This document shows, in pieces, positions 34,305 to 45,866 of a stretch of 64,000 nt of DNA. Each line of letters begins with the position of its first letter. The stretch's first letter is position 1. The position numbers and the translations under genes were made by a program. The notes below the pieces were generated by a model. It saw only the letters and a program-made list of their open reading frames with translations, searched no databases and was not told the DNA's origin. Source of the stretch: Liolophura sinensis (Eukaryota > Mollusca > Polyplacophora > Chitonida > Chitonidae); the NCBI RefSeq assembly GCF_032854445.1, contig NC_088300.1:32467608-32531607 (forward strand). Direction: 5' to 3'.

Positions 34305-34548
34305 ATTGTTTATTTGAATGGTGTTATATGTCGAGCTGAAGAATTTTTTATTTCACATATACGATGGTGGCCAGTTGTATCGTGGGAGGAAACTGGGGAG
34401 AGCTTGGGGGGATCCCACAACCATCCGCAGGCTGATAGCAGACCTTCCCGTGTACAGCTAGAGAGGAAACCAGCACAAGATGAGCTTGAACTCACAGCAA
34501 TTGCACTAGTGAAAGGCTCCTGATTCACTGCGCTGCCTTTATTAAGGT
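34305..34548 (-). mobile_element. SINE family A, near full length
   Basis: GTTTATTTGAATGGTGTTAT tail, GGCCAGTTGTATCGTGGGAG body, B-box region GCTTGAACTCACAGC; the head is truncated after ATTCACTGCGCTGCC. Confidence 0.8.
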
Positions 34549-34596
34549 TTGTCTTTACTTCAAGTCCAATTTTAACCAATTCTCACAACTATTTCA

Positions 34597-34813
34597 GCCT
34601 TCAACCTTCAATCTTATCAACAGCCTATGTGGCCAATATTCTGGAAAATTCTGAGAGAACTACGAGGTGTAGAGAAATAATTTGCACAGTTTTATGAAGC
34701 TTGCATTTTTAATAACACCAACAAATCATTTTTAGCATCATTTTCATAATAATTGTATGCATAAATTCCTCCGAAAAAGGTGCTTTAGTTTTTGATAAGG
34801 TTGAAGATTTAAA
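34597..34813. mobile_element. MITE-like family C copy
   Basis: AGCCTTCAACCTTCAATCTT at one end and TTGATAAGGTTGAAGATTTA at the other, with the standard interior. It lies 50 bp from exon 13 and next to a SINE. Confidence 0.65.
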
Positions 34814-34855
34814 GGATCCGTTTTCTCGAACAGAACATATGGGACTTTTTTTTAC

Positions 34856-35055
34856 CTATCTAGCTGCTCATTAAGGTCTTTCAAGTTCTTGTTCAGAATG
34901 GGGCTCTCCTGGTGGGATGGTTGCTGAGACTTCCTGTTGAGATTACGCACACGCTTTGTGAGCGCCTTGAGCTGTGCCTCCAGCAAACCATGTTTTTGGA
35001 GGTAATCCTCAGTAGCCTGAAGATGTTTGCCTGTGTCCTCTACTTTGACTTTGGT
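34856..35055 (-). CDS. SPTBN5: Spectrin exon 13 (repeat 3)
   Basis: 200 bp encoding TKVKVEDTGKHLQATEDYLQ, KHGLLEAQLKALTKRVRN, LNRKSQQPSHQESPILNKNL and KDLNEQLDR. The DTGKHLxxxEDxLQKHxLLEA pattern marks helix B. Helix C has Leu (LNEQL) at the usual Trp position, so repeat 3 lacks both signature Trp residues. Confidence 0.93.
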
Positions 35056-35528
35056 CTGGAGAAGTATTATAAACAATCAGAAAGGTTGAAATACAAATAT
35101 TGTTCCACCATTGAATTTTGTGTCAGTGCACAGCATTCTTTAGAGACTCTTTCTTTTACATGATTGATTGTTTACAAGTGTATTTATTTCTTTCTTTTAT
35201 TTGATTGGTGTCTGATTACTGGCAGACCCTACCACACACGTTTACAAACGTTAGGTAGGTCACTTGTAATTACATGTCGATAATCGAAAGGCCAGTCTGA
35301 TCAGCCCTTATTAAACTCCTACACGCCAGATGAAAATTACGCTGGTATCTGCGTTCAACCGTGAATTTCTGGCTATGAGATGGCAAGGACAAATGGTGTG
35401 GCAAAATATATTTCCCAAAACACAAGGATGAACAATGTGTCTAAATTGTACATGTACATTAAGACTTGAACTAGGAAATGCAGAAATGTCTTGTTTCTAT
35501 AATAGCAGACTGGAATATAACTGAGTGT

Positions 35529-35688
35529 TCATTTATTTATTTGATTGGTGTTTTATGCCGCACTCAAGAATATACGACGGCGACCACGATTAAGGTGAGA
35601 GGAAACGGGGCAGAGCCAGGGGGAAACCCACGACCATCCGCAGGTTGCTGCAAGACCTTTCCATGTACGGCTGGAGAGGAAGTATAAC
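35529..35688 (-). mobile_element. SINE family A, 3-prime two thirds
   Basis: TTTATTTGATTGGTGTTTTA, GCCGCACTCAAGAATA, and AACCCACGACCATCCGCAGG; the tRNA-like head is absent. The other introns between 35908 and 37442 show no element. Confidence 0.8.
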
Positions 35689-35768
35689 TGAGTAAGTCTG
35701 ATGTCTATGTACAACACAGCAAAGAAAGTGGCTGATCCAATTGCAGAAATCTGAAGTGTTGTACCAAC

Positions 35769-35907
35769 CTCGACTTCTTTCAGTTCATCCTGTATGGTCT
35801 CTATCTCCCTGAACATGCCCATCAGGTTCTGAAAGCCAGATAACAAGAACTTCCTCTTCTCTAGCTCCTCCACTAACTCCCGCCATTGTTGGTTGATTTG
35901 CTGATTT
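35769..35907 (-). CDS. SPTBN5: Spectrin exon 12 (repeat 2 end, repeat 3 start)
   Basis: 139 bp encoding NQQINQQWRELVEELEKRKF and a following amphipathic helix ending DELKEVE. The invariant helix-C Trp (QQWREL) is present, but the repeat 3 helix A has Phe (GMFREIE) where most repeats have Trp. Confidence 0.93.
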
Positions 35908-36276
35908 CTGCACAAGCAACAACAACAACACCGTAAAACACTGTGCCAAGATGTTTCACCTTGAAATCTGATTGACTTCAGAAATCCTCACAAATACAAG
36001 AAAATTACTGTCAAGCATGAACAGAGAGAGAATTGATATCTATGAAGATCTAAAAATTAAGTTTAAATGAATTACTGGAACATGTGTATAATGATTCAAT
36101 GTCACAGTGGACAAACACTGCGGTAATATCCATGTCTGAGCTACATGTACGTCTATAATGCAAGAAGCATAAATTTAAATTGGAAAAAAACTTTGAGAAC
36201 ATTATGGATCAATGTTCAAGGAAAAAATAACCAAATATTCTTCATCATTAAATGAAGACAAAAAGAATAAACTTAC

Positions 36277-36359
36277 TTTCTTTGAATGTTATCCTTGGAA
36301 TGATAGTGACCCTCCACAAGTTCACTGGCTAGTTCATTTAGAGTCTTAAACCGGTCACC
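36277..36359 (-). CDS. SPTBN5: Spectrin exon 11 (repeat 2, helix B-C)
   Basis: 83 bp encoding GDRFKTLNELASELVEGHYH and SKDNIQRK. Two bases carry into exon 12. Pattern LNELASELVEGHYHSKDNI is typical of the B-to-C turn of a spectrin repeat. Confidence 0.93.
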
Positions 36360-36772
36360 CTGGAAGACACGAATTAAGGCTTATTTTAAGTAAGACTGAA
36401 TTAACATTTAAAATTGCTCAGGTTCCCCCCCCCCCCCCCACCACTTCAACATTTTTTGAAAATGTTTGTTAATACTATTCACAGTTAGGCAAAGAGCTAA
36501 TTTAATAAAGTTAACTGCCAATGATGTCATGTACACACATGAATTTATGCTGCAGCTTTCAAGGCACAGTCCTTTTATAATTTTGCTGTTGGCTATCAAG
36601 TGCTGAAGTCAGTCACAATCAGAGAAAATGAAGACGTTCGAACGGCCAAAATGAAAATTTGAAGTCATGTTAGTTATAGACTTGACACACTTTTCTGCTG
36701 ATATAGGAACTGTATATCTGGGATATCACTATGGCAACTATCTCCTTGTCAAGTTATGACTGTAACACTTAC

Positions 36773-36904
36773 CCTTGCAAGTATCTCTGCACTGATTGCC
36801 TCATGTTTTTTAATGTTTGCCTCGGCCTGTGCGGCATTATTGCACACAATTTGTTCCTGGAGAATCTGGAACATGTCGTTCAGCCAGGATTCACGAATTG
36901 CCGC
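36773..36904 (-). CDS. SPTBN5: Spectrin exon 10 (repeat 2, helix A-B)
   Basis: 44 codons, phase 0 to 0: AAIRESWLNDMFQILQEQIV to IKKHEAISAEILAR. The RESWL and KKHEAI motifs are standard for beta-spectrin repeat 2. It is the first exon left of the duplicated block and present once. Confidence 0.94.
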
Positions 36905-37442
36905 CTGTGAAGACAAACGCATACAAAAGAACACCATTACAACAAACTACAGCAGCGCACAAAGTTCATTTTAACATACTATCAGTTCTCTTGTCCTGAC
37001 CTCTGTCTTCTCGAAACTGTCTCAACTTCTAAGTTCAACAGAAAAACACATCCTTCAAGAGAATATCTGCTAAATTTTCACATACTTCATTCATTTTCTT
37101 AAATTGTAAGTTTTAAATTCTTCACCTCACATTAACAATCACAGTACATGTAAAAGATATGCAAACTGCAAATGATACAACGTATAACAGGCAATCAGAA
37201 TCTGTGCATCCCAAAAGGGGCATAACTCTGTGAATGTTGAAGCAATGTTATTGGTTTTCAATCAGCCTCAACTCGTGTGGTGGAGACAAAGAGTCGAGAA
37301 ATCTGATCACCCCTGAAGCAATTCTGTAGATGTCGTAACGCAAGAATGTTCATGCATGGACGGACAGACAGGCATCCCCATACTGTAACACCCCTTTTTC
37401 ATTACAGACGAATATAAAAAAAAAAAAAAAACATCACCCTAC

Positions 37443-37485
37443 CTTTCTCCTAAACCTCTGAGCCAGCTGCTCAAGTCGTTCTTGT
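37443..37485 (-). CDS. SPTBN5: Spectrin exon 9 (end of repeat 1), first copy
   Basis: 43-bp micro-exon encoding QERLEQLAQRFRRK, matching the conserved RQEKLEQLARRFxRK junction between repeats 1 and 2. Too short to show as an open frame, but its splice sites and phases fit both neighbours. Confidence 0.93.
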
Positions 37486-38016
37486 CTGAAATAAGAGGAA
37501 GAATATTTTTACATGAATGTTACTCCTGACTGCCTATGAAGCTACACAAATATGATATGAGTAACAGAGCATCTAATGGTCAAAAGAAATGCTCCCCTCT
37601 CAGGTTATCAGTGTCTTACTTACTGATGTTAAATTAAATTAAATTAAATCTAAGTAATTGCGGGGATAATTGTACTGACTGAAGAGTTGAAAACAAATCT
37701 AAGTTTGGTTACAAACATAAATGAGTGAACTACTTGAAGAGAATGTTATAAACACTAAAAAATTGAAAACAAAAGATAAAAGAAAAGTTCCCTGTTTATT
37801 CTAGAAGTTATGAAGATATGGAGATGAAGTTAATGTGACACATGTTGAAAGTTTGGAAAAATTAATAAACTATCTACCATCTACTTTCTTTCACTTTTAT
37901 AAATACTTTTATACCTTTTCTCTGTCTGAAGGAGTCCAGTCCTCATCATTCTTGGCCTAATATAATCCTGGTGGAAATATTTACTGGGACTATACAGGAA
38001 ATAACCTCTGACCTAC

Positions 38017-38199
38017 CGGATTAATTCTTCCCTGAGTGCTACTTCCCGGCCATGCTCTGCCTTCTCAAGGCTTGACCATGCGCTCTCAATGTCGTGGACC
38101 AAGATACCTTCAGGGGGAATGTATGCTCTCTGACCGTTTGCTTTCAGTTTGGCTTGAATGTTAAAGTACTGAGCCTCAATGTTGCCCTTTTCTCGGTAT
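38017..38199 (-). CDS. SPTBN5: Spectrin exon 8 (repeat 1), first copy
   Basis: 183 bp encoding YREKGNIEAQYFNIQTKLKA through AWSSLEKAEHGREVALREEL. Known beta-spectrins have the closely similar YxEKGNLE and AWxxLEKAEHxRE motifs here. Confidence 0.95.
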
Positions 38200-38572
38200 C
38201 TAAAATAAACATCAATTCACAAACATTAGTGTTAATCACCATTATATTGATAAACTTTTCGGAAATGCCTATCAACTGTTACCATAGTTCTTCGTGTTCT
38301 ACAATAAGAATTTCTTCCAGCAGAAAATGAAGGCAACTACAACATCATAAATCTAAGAAAGTCATCTGTTTATGCCACTGAGTTTTCAACAGTTCTGTAA
38401 TTATAGATTTTCTTTGTCCTTTGTTGATACACAGTGAAGAAAATGTTTGAATGATCGACACAGAAAAATGCATTCTAACTTGCAAGCTTTTAAAAACAGT
38501 TTTGTAAATATAAATAACCCATTTGCTTGTACACCATACAGAAAATAAATTTGAATGATCAAGTATTCTCAC

Positions 38573-38760
38573 TTGGGTGGTTTTTCAACGGTTCTATAAT
38601 CTTTAAATTTGATCAGCTCTTTCTGAATGGCCTCCAGAGAGTTTGGGAATCGTCTGTTGTTGAGCTCCTGGATTTTCTGTCTAATCCACTCGAGGAGTTG
38701 TGTAGTCAGCGCTTCATAGTCCTCCTGCATTCTCCTTACATCCATAACCTGGGCCATTAC
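38573..38760 (-). CDS. SPTBN5: Spectrin exon 7 (repeat 1), first copy
   Basis: 188 bp, 62 codons plus two bases, starting VMAQVMDVRRMQEDYEALTT and ending YRTVEKPP. The RTVEKPPK motif between helices is shared by repeat 1 of beta-spectrins. The donor GTGAG follows AA, and exon 8 supplies the third base of Lys. Confidence 0.95.
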
Positions 38761-38811
38761 CTGTGCACATAAATATCATTAACTGATTTGATCACAACAT
38801 GTATGGAGAAT

Positions 38812-39075
38812 CAACTCCATAGAGATATGGAGAATCAAGAAACATACCCCCATGGAGAATCAAATGCCTGCATACATGAATAACCAACTTGGAGAATGGA
38901 GATTCAACTGATAAGAGAAATGGAGAATCAACTGATTAGAGAAGTGGAGAATCAACTGACTAAGGATATGGAGAATCAACTGATTAGGGAAATGGAGAAT
39001 CAACTGACTACGGAAATGGAGAATCAACTGACTAAGGCTTTTAGAGAATCAACTGATTAGGGAACTGACTAAGCA
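38812..39075. repeat. 24-bp tandem repeat, first copy
   Basis: Unit like GGAGAATCAACTGACTAAGG plus ATAT, about 9-10 units, in the intron between exons 6 and 7. Confidence 0.85.
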
Positions 39076-39577
39076 AATGGAAAATGTTTTGAACCGGAAG
39101 TACATAGACGAAATGAATTCAAGACTATGAAGAAGAAAACTGTGAACATTAAAGCTTAAATCCTGCCAACATCACTTCTCCTTCTAGTAGTCCAGTTGTA
39201 GACCTACAAACTGCTGTACAATTATTCAATAGGTGTTTAGTGGTCCAGTTGTAGACCTACAAACTGCTACACAATTATTCAATACATGTTCATCGTCATA
39301 CTCAAAATTTTTTTCACTTATAGGATGACATCTTGGTTTATGAGTAGAGGAAACCAGATTAACCTCCAACCTTGACCATGTACCTGGCAAAATTCCTCGC
39401 TTAAAGATACAGCCAAAACAATAAGAGCTGGGTTTGAGCACCTAACCTCAATGGTCGAGGGACTTACTGTTGCAGGGAGCAAGCATGCATATAACCATGT
39501 GAGCCAGTGAGCCTTGCATCTCACTGAGAGGCTATGTGCAAAGACTTACATCACCTAGGAGATCATCACCACCCTAC

Positions 39578-39690
39578 CTTAGCTATTCTCCTTCCTCCTG
39601 TTTTCTCACTCTTCATCTTGGCAAAGTAATGGTAGTAAGATGCCACATAGGTCACAATGATCTTCTCGTCTGGCCTATTTACGTCAACAT
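39578..39690 (-). CDS. SPTBN5: Spectrin exon 6 (end of CH2), first copy
   Basis: 113 bp encoding DVDVNRPDEKIIVTYVASYY and HYFAKMKSEKTGGRRIAK, the final CH2 helix. It ends in phase 0 at the start of repeat 1. Confidence 0.95.
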
Positions 39691-39982
39691 CTACAAATAC
39701 ATAAGACAGGCGCATTTAAAACATTTGATCATAAAATTCAGACATGCTCTACTGAATAACACTGAAATGGCATAATTTCAATGATTTAGGTTCAAAATTT
39801 TCTAATAAAAAAAAAAAAATTCTTCTCTTCCTCAAAGACTTGCATGCTCAAAATTTAAAATGTCTTTATCGATTTGCTTTAGAGATTTACTTTATTGATG
39901 AAATAAATCCTATACAGCACACAATAGATAAGGCACTTTAACAGAATACCTCGCCGCTACCAAAGGAATTATATAGTTTTAC

Positions 39983-40098
39983 CTTCAGGATCCAGGATCT
40001 TGGCAATGCCAAGTCTGTCCTGTGCAACGTCAAAAGCATTATTGAGATTGCCTATGTGATCTTCAGGAGCCAATTCGTCATAGTTGATCAGGTCAGGC
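39983..40098 (-). CDS. SPTBN5: Spectrin exon 5 (CH2), first copy
   Basis: 116 bp encoding RPDLINYDELAPEDHIGN, NNAFDVAQDRLGIAKILDPE. Typical CH2 middle; the end carries one base into exon 6 to make Asp. Confidence 0.95.
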
Positions 40099-40472
40099 CT
40101 GGTATGGAACAAAAATGAGATGGTTTTTAAACCAGGCTTACACATAAAGAATCTGTCAAACATTAGTTCGGCTTTATTAGCCATTAAGTCTTAATTTTTT
40201 TACATCTTCTTGTGGTGTGATATGACTTAATTCAACATAGTTAAAGTAAAACTATAAGGAAAATTTGCATAATTCAAAACTTATTGAAAAGGTATCTTCC
40301 ACAAATATTTGATCAAATACATTCATAAAGTATCACTTTGGTGCTAAAAACTTGGATTTCCAGTAGAATAGCATCCAACTTTTTTCAGATGAATTGAAGA
40401 CTTGGATTTTGGCAAACTGGATGAAATGTTAGGTGGAACACAGATGATGATATAACATCAACTGATTCTTAC

Positions 40473-40553
40473 CTGTGGGCATGTATAAGTGCATTAAAAG
40501 CCAGGCCGTTCCTCCAGCTGCTTGTGAAGTTTTTGACATCAACACCTGGGTAT
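40473..40553 (-). CDS. SPTBN5: Spectrin exon 4 (CH2), first copy
   Basis: 81 bp encoding [16 protein letters not shown] and [11 protein letters not shown]. The [13 protein letters not shown] signature is the CH2 core of spectrins and alpha-actinins. The last Arg codon is split with exon 5. Confidence 0.95.
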
Positions 40554-41228
40554 CTAAAATAAAGACAAAACAGAGCACTGACTTCCATTTTTTTTACAAT
40601 GGGAGACTCGAGGACGAGTTACACACAAGGTCCACATGACTGTAGCACACATCATTTTCTGTTGGGACATTGCAGTGAGTGTACTTCATTTATCTTTTAT
40701 GAGCACACGTACACTGAAAATGACGTAATACAGGAAAGAACAGATGAGTTCACAGCCTTGGGCCATCTTGACACATGCAGGAATGAGTTCTCCATTTGGA
40801 ACTTATTTCAAGGGACATAGCTCCGTAACTAATGGATTAAGGGGGGATAACTCATATAGCAAATAACGACAACATTGCTGATGCAAGGCAGAATACCAGT
40901 TTATTGCTTTTATAAATTTCACTTATATAAGGTGGCTTGCGGATAGAGTAAATTTCTATATTAGTGTGCGGGGTACCTCAGAAATGTCTAAATGTAATCC
41001 AGGAGTAGGATTTATACAAGTCACTGAAGTGGATCCATGAATGACACCTTCATAGCAGATTCAAAAGATTATTACATTCGAAAAAATCACAATTAAAAAT
41101 TCCTGTTTAGGATTTAACTGTATCTGTGTGTAATATTTTTTCTGCTGAATCAGATGAAGTTAGAAGATCTACAAGATGGGTAATATCAAGCTAAAAGTCA
41201 GGATGTAAACACATGGTAAAAGCCTCAC

Positions 41229-41305
41229 CCAGCAGTCTTTCTTTGGCACCACAGCAGTAAAGCATCTTTGGCAGATTTCTTCTCACTGTCTTCATCCTCC
41301 TCATC
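41229..41305 (-). CDS. SPTBN5: Spectrin exon 3 (start of CH2), first copy
   Basis: Encodes a short acidic inter-CH linker (DEEDEDSEKK) and SAKDALLLWCQRKTAG, the strongly conserved opening of beta-spectrin CH2. The reading phase (two bases left over) matches exon 4. Confidence 0.95.
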
Positions 41306-41557
41306 CTAAGTTAATGGAGAGAATAAAAAAAAAAACAATCATCATGACACAGAGAAGATCAAAGAAAATATGGTTCTAAAGATGAGGTGATACTTGCATC
41401 GAGTTGGTTTTCTGGTCTGAATGCAGCAAATTGCTCATGTTCCAATGAGAATGTGTACCAGAATTTCTTTTTTGAACAAAACCATAATTATGCAGATAAT
41501 CAGAATGAAAATGTATTCTTCTGTCATCACTCTTCATACACATACTATTTTAAAACA

Positions 41558-41704
41558 TCATACGTGGGAAGGTCTGCCAGCAACCTGTGGATGGTCGTGG
41601 GTTTCCCCCAGGTTCTGCCAGGTTTCCTCCCACCATAATGAATGCTGCTGTCACATCAGTGAAATATTCTTGAGTATGGCATAAAACACGAATCAAATAA
41701 ATAA
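41558..41704 (+). mobile_element. SINE family A, 3-prime part, first copy
   Basis: ACGTGGGAAGGTCTGCCAGC, GGTTTCCTCCCACCATAATG, tail AATAAATAAATAAAT. Matched by 53485-53635 in the second block. Confidence 0.8.
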
Positions 41705-41920
41705 ATAAATATTTCAAACATGTATGGTGTGAATGAGATTTGTGAGTGGGATGAACCTGGCCTGAACATGGGGAACAACTCAAAGCTTCCAGAACAGGTA
41801 ACTGAGCAAGAGCAAAATGTCTGCCTACAGAACCCATTACATGGCCAGGTCATGAAGATTCCGCATGTTAAATATTACTGTAACATTACTTTTACTTCAA
41901 GAAGGTTTTTAGGTACATAC

Positions 41921-42037
41921 CACTTCAACGACAATATCTTGAATTTGGAAGCGTAAAATAATGGTCCAGATGAGACCCAGGATAAGTCGAGGATTGCCAT
42001 CTACAATGTCCTCCGCTCCAATGTTCTCAAAATGTAC
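41921..42037 (-). CDS. SPTBN5: Spectrin exon 2 (end of CH1), first copy
   Basis: 39 codons, phase 0 to 0, [15 protein letters not shown] then [20 protein letters not shown]. With exon 1 it completes CH1. It is separated from exon 1 by a 6.2 kb intron rich in tandem repeats. Confidence 0.95.
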
Positions 42038-42197
42038 CTGAAAATTGGAAAACAAATAAGATTTTTTAAAAATTTCTAACATAACTTACTGTGGCTTAGA
42101 TATGGAATATTTGAAATGGCCAGAAGATTCATAATGTAATATGCTGCAACTATGAATGGCGCAATGACTTCTGTACCTGGCCACGATTCATCGACCC

Positions 42198-42372
42198 TAA
42201 GAATGATGGGCCAGAAACAACTGATGACAAAGAAACACTTGACGGATAAGAAACAAATGAAACAGAAACAAACAATGGATCGAAAACAACTGATGGAACA
42301 GAAACAAATGACTGATCCGAAACAAATGATGGATCGTAAGCAAATTATGAAACAGAAACAAATGATAGGACA
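42198..42372. repeat. 18-bp tandem repeat, first copy
   Basis: Unit like AACAAATGATGGATCGAA, about 9 imperfect units. It creates an open frame of KQMMDR-type hexapeptides that is not a supported gene. Confidence 0.8.
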
Positions 42373-43006
42373 TAGAAAAAAAAAGCCTGAAAGGATAGAT
42401 CAGAACTACGATTGAACACAAACCGCTGATGGACAGATGGATTAGATATGTCTGCTCGGCACAGCAATAACAGAGGGTGACCACTCAGGCATAGGTAATA
42501 TATGTGTGATGCTGAATGGACCAGATCCAGTTTAACAATAAATGACAAACTATACATATGCATCTGTAAACTGAGCAGGTGACTGGCAATTCCATTTGGA
42601 TCAGAATAAGACCTTGACACTCAGTGCCAAGTTAAATTATCATATGAGGAAACTAATCCACCTGCATCAACGCATACAAAGACAACACTGATCTGACTGG
42701 AGAGCTTACGATTTTAAAAATATTCAGGACAATTAGTTTACTGTGAGAAAAACAAAAAAAACAAAAACAAAAACAAAAACAGAAGAAATAGAGGTGACCT
42801 CTTTTTCGTCTTCTAGTCTTATGTGGATACACCGGTTCAGATTGGAGATGGATAATTTTCTGACGAAGGTTTATCCAAAACATTTCTTTTTGCAGTATCA
42901 TACAATGTATAACTGTAAGCGCATAAGGTGCACACAGTCATGGGATGGGCGCATAACACATAAAACAGGATCTAGGTAAGTCTAGAAACTTTCAGGGTAA
43001 ATTATA

Positions 43007-43170
43007 CAATTATTGCATGTTTCAGAGTGGAAAATTGTGATTTGTCGGTGTGCGCACGAGTTGCACATCAGCTGTTGAGAGCCGACAAATCACGTTATCC
43101 GGTGTGATAAAACAATTATTGCATGTTCCACTCTGAAACATGCAATAATTGTTTTATCACACCGGATAAC
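43007..43170. repeat. Complex foldback element, first copy
   Basis: Three exact inverted pairs: 43007-43030 with 43128-43151 (24 bp), 43037-43048 with 43082-43093 (12 bp), 43094-43127 with 43137-43170 (34 bp, 9-base loop). The first and third share sequence, so they cannot form together. Confidence 0.92.
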
Positions 43171-43943
43171 CCATCACTCAAGACTTTACGTTTCCATCCG
43201 TGAATGGTATTTGGACAGACCTAAAAACAAATGACTGTCAAATCAGACGACAGATGTGACATCATACAACACAAAGGGGAGACTACCTAAGACCCAACCG
43301 AAAATAAATGTGATGTAGCATGTTTAGCGTGCTATAGTGCATGGGTTTCTTTTAAGACATTAAAGCGTGTAACATCATGAAATGTGACGTGATATTATCC
43401 AATGGGGGAACGATACATTTACAGGAGGTACAATGGTACAAGTTACCCATGAGAAGGGCATATGGGGATTTTAACAGTGTGGAATTTTACCCCAGAGCTG
43501 CTGGTGCATAACACACAAAACCGTACCTAAATATGTCTAGAATTTTCGAACTATTCAAAAAAAAACACTGTCACAGAGAAAGGTATAGATGGTTTTCAGT
43601 TTCAATCCCAGTTTAGGTAGTTCTAATATCCGGATACAATTTGCACATTATCATCTACTGCCTAAATCTAGACTTTTCTCTTTCTTGTCACAAACTATAA
43701 TTTGATATCAAATCACACAGATTTTTCCATTTGCAGACAACAACCAAAAAGTGCAGAATTAAACAGAGAGAAATAAATGTAATAACATATTACTTTTGCT
43801 GCTGAAATCTGGATTTTTCCATGACAACACCTTTCTACCTTCCAAGCAAACCTCAAAACAACTTTCTAAGATCAAAAGAACTCTTAGCATCAGGAAAAAT
43901 GAGCAACTTGGTCATGGAATAAATTTGGGGTCACTTTGTTTTT

Positions 43944-44120
43944 CTATTTATTTGATTGGTGTTCTACGCCGTACTCAAGAATATTTCACTTATACGACGA
44001 CGGCTAGCATTATGGTGGGAAGAAACCGGGCAGAGTCCAGGGGAAACCCACGACCATTCGCAGGTTGATGGTAGACCTTCCCACTTATGGCCGGACAGGA
44101 AACCAGCATGAGCTGGACTT
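43944..44120 (-). mobile_element. SINE family A, headless copy, first block
   Basis: TATTTATTTGATTGGTGTTC to CAGCATGAGCTGGACTT. About 30 bp shorter than its counterpart at 55879-56072, which keeps GAACTCACAGCGACC of the B-box region. Confidence 0.85.
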
Positions 44121-44639
44121 CTTAGTAATGCACAGTCAGACTTCTGGCTGGATGAAACTTCTGTGTGCGTATTATTTTAATTTTTCACCTGTTGACATCC
44201 AGGTGACATCCAGGTGTCTAAATTACGGAATTCAGGTGGCATTTTTACAGAATGTATAAACTGCTCTGGACTTTTCTCACTGTGTTTTTGACACAGTGAG
44301 AGTTATCTTGACTTGCTTGCATAGCAATCCAGATAAAGTGAGTGATAAAGATAAATCAAGGTGCGGCAGTAACCTCACAACTTAATCACAAGAATAACGA
44401 TGTGAATTACTGGCTATAAAGAGACCACAAGAACACAGTATCGGCATACTGTTATCTCTAAACAAAGATACAAATGTAGCAAACTAATAGTCACTCTGAT
44501 AAAGATGTGTATTGATACAAGCTAAACTGTATGTATCTCTCTCTGTTTTATATATCTCCTATTAGAAAACCTTTCCTGCAAGTCCACACAATTTGCAGGT
44601 AGTTTTGGCACGGCATATACATGCACTAGAATATTTGCG

Positions 44640-45085
44640 TACTTGAATATTTGTTACATACATCTACATCACATACTTGAATATTTGCTTCATACATGTA
44701 CACTACGTACTTGAATATTTGCTTCATACATGTACACTACGTACTGGAATATTTGTTACATACATGTACACTACGTACTTGAATATTTGCTTCATACATG
44801 TACACTACGTACTTGAATATTTGCTTCATACATGTACACTACGTACTTGAATATTTGCTTCATACATGTACACTACATACTTGAATATTTGCTTCATACA
44901 TGTACACTACATACTTGAATATTTGCTTCATACATGTACACTACGTACTTGAATATTTGCTTCATACATGTACACTACGTACTTGAATATTTGCTTCATA
45001 CATGTACACTACGTACTTGAATATTTGCTTCATACATGTACACTACGTACTTGAATATTTGCTTCATACATGTACATTGTGTACT
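44640..45085. repeat. 34-bp VNTR, first copy, about 13 units
   Basis: Unit ACTTGAATATTTGCTTCATA plus CATGTACACTACGT. The second block has about 20 units, with more TTGTTACATAC/ATCACAT variants. Confidence 0.93.
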
Positions 45086-45529
45086 TGTATACTTGTATCA
45101 TATGCAAAAGCTACAAAACAAGTATTTTTTTGTACTTTACAAAGACTCTGGATTCAAAGTATATTATCTCGGTTCTTCAATCTTTTTACATATAACTGGG
45201 TCAACATTGAATGGAATATAAGAATAAAATTTCATTTATCTGTAAATGATTTGTGTTAAATATCTAAATCAAGAATTAGTTTTTTGTAAGATGGTTGTTT
45301 GTGTGTGGAGAAAACCAGGTTTTGTAACAAAAAAATCAATTCACCATACACGCTTGCTACATAGCCTACAAACCTCTTCATGTTAAAACAAAAGTCGAAT
45401 TAGCAAGACAAAATGGATTCAAATGATCACTGACCTTAGGCTGAAGAAATACAATAAAGTGTTGCATAAATTAAAAGGTATCTGTTTATGTGTGAAATAT
45501 GAACATATCTTACTTTCCTGCCTTTCATG

Positions 45530-45612
45530 CCTATTTATTTGATTTGATTAGTGTTTTATACCGCACTCAAGACTATTTCACGTGTACGACGACAGCCACA
45601 ATTATGGGGGGA
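45530..45612 (-). mobile_element. SINE family A, tail fragment, first block
   Basis: TTAGTGTTTTATACCGCACT and CAAGACTATTTCACGTGTAC; counterpart at 57714-57798. Confidence 0.7.
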
Positions 45613-45746
45613 GGATCCTTACGTGTCCAAAGTGTCTTATGGCTGACATGGTTAGGTAAGACTCTTGACTCTTCACGCTTCAAAGTTGAGCGTTTATTTT
45701 CTTCAACAACTGTTCCTGTTGTTAGCTATGTTCATGTCAAGTAAGT

Positions 45747-45866
45747 GTGAAAACATTATCTTCTTGAAGTCATGGTATTAAACGGAGTGTACACATGGTA
45801 CTGTGTATGAAAACATTGTCTTCTTGAAGTCATGGTATTAAACAGATTGTACACATGGTACTGTGT
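45747..45866. repeat. 60-bp VNTR, first copy, 2 units
   Basis: Unit begins TGAAAACATTGTCTTCTTGA and ends GTACACATGGTACTGTGTA. Five units at 57929-58228. Confidence 0.93.

Noticed and set aside
42152-42415. Lys/Gln/Met-rich coding frame
   Set aside because: It comes from the 18-bp tandem repeat and is broken in the other allele by a non-multiple-of-three length change.
44640-45085. CRISPR-like array (regular 34-bp direct repeats)
   Set aside because: No unique spacers between units, no cas genes, and the setting is a eukaryotic intron; it is a minisatellite.
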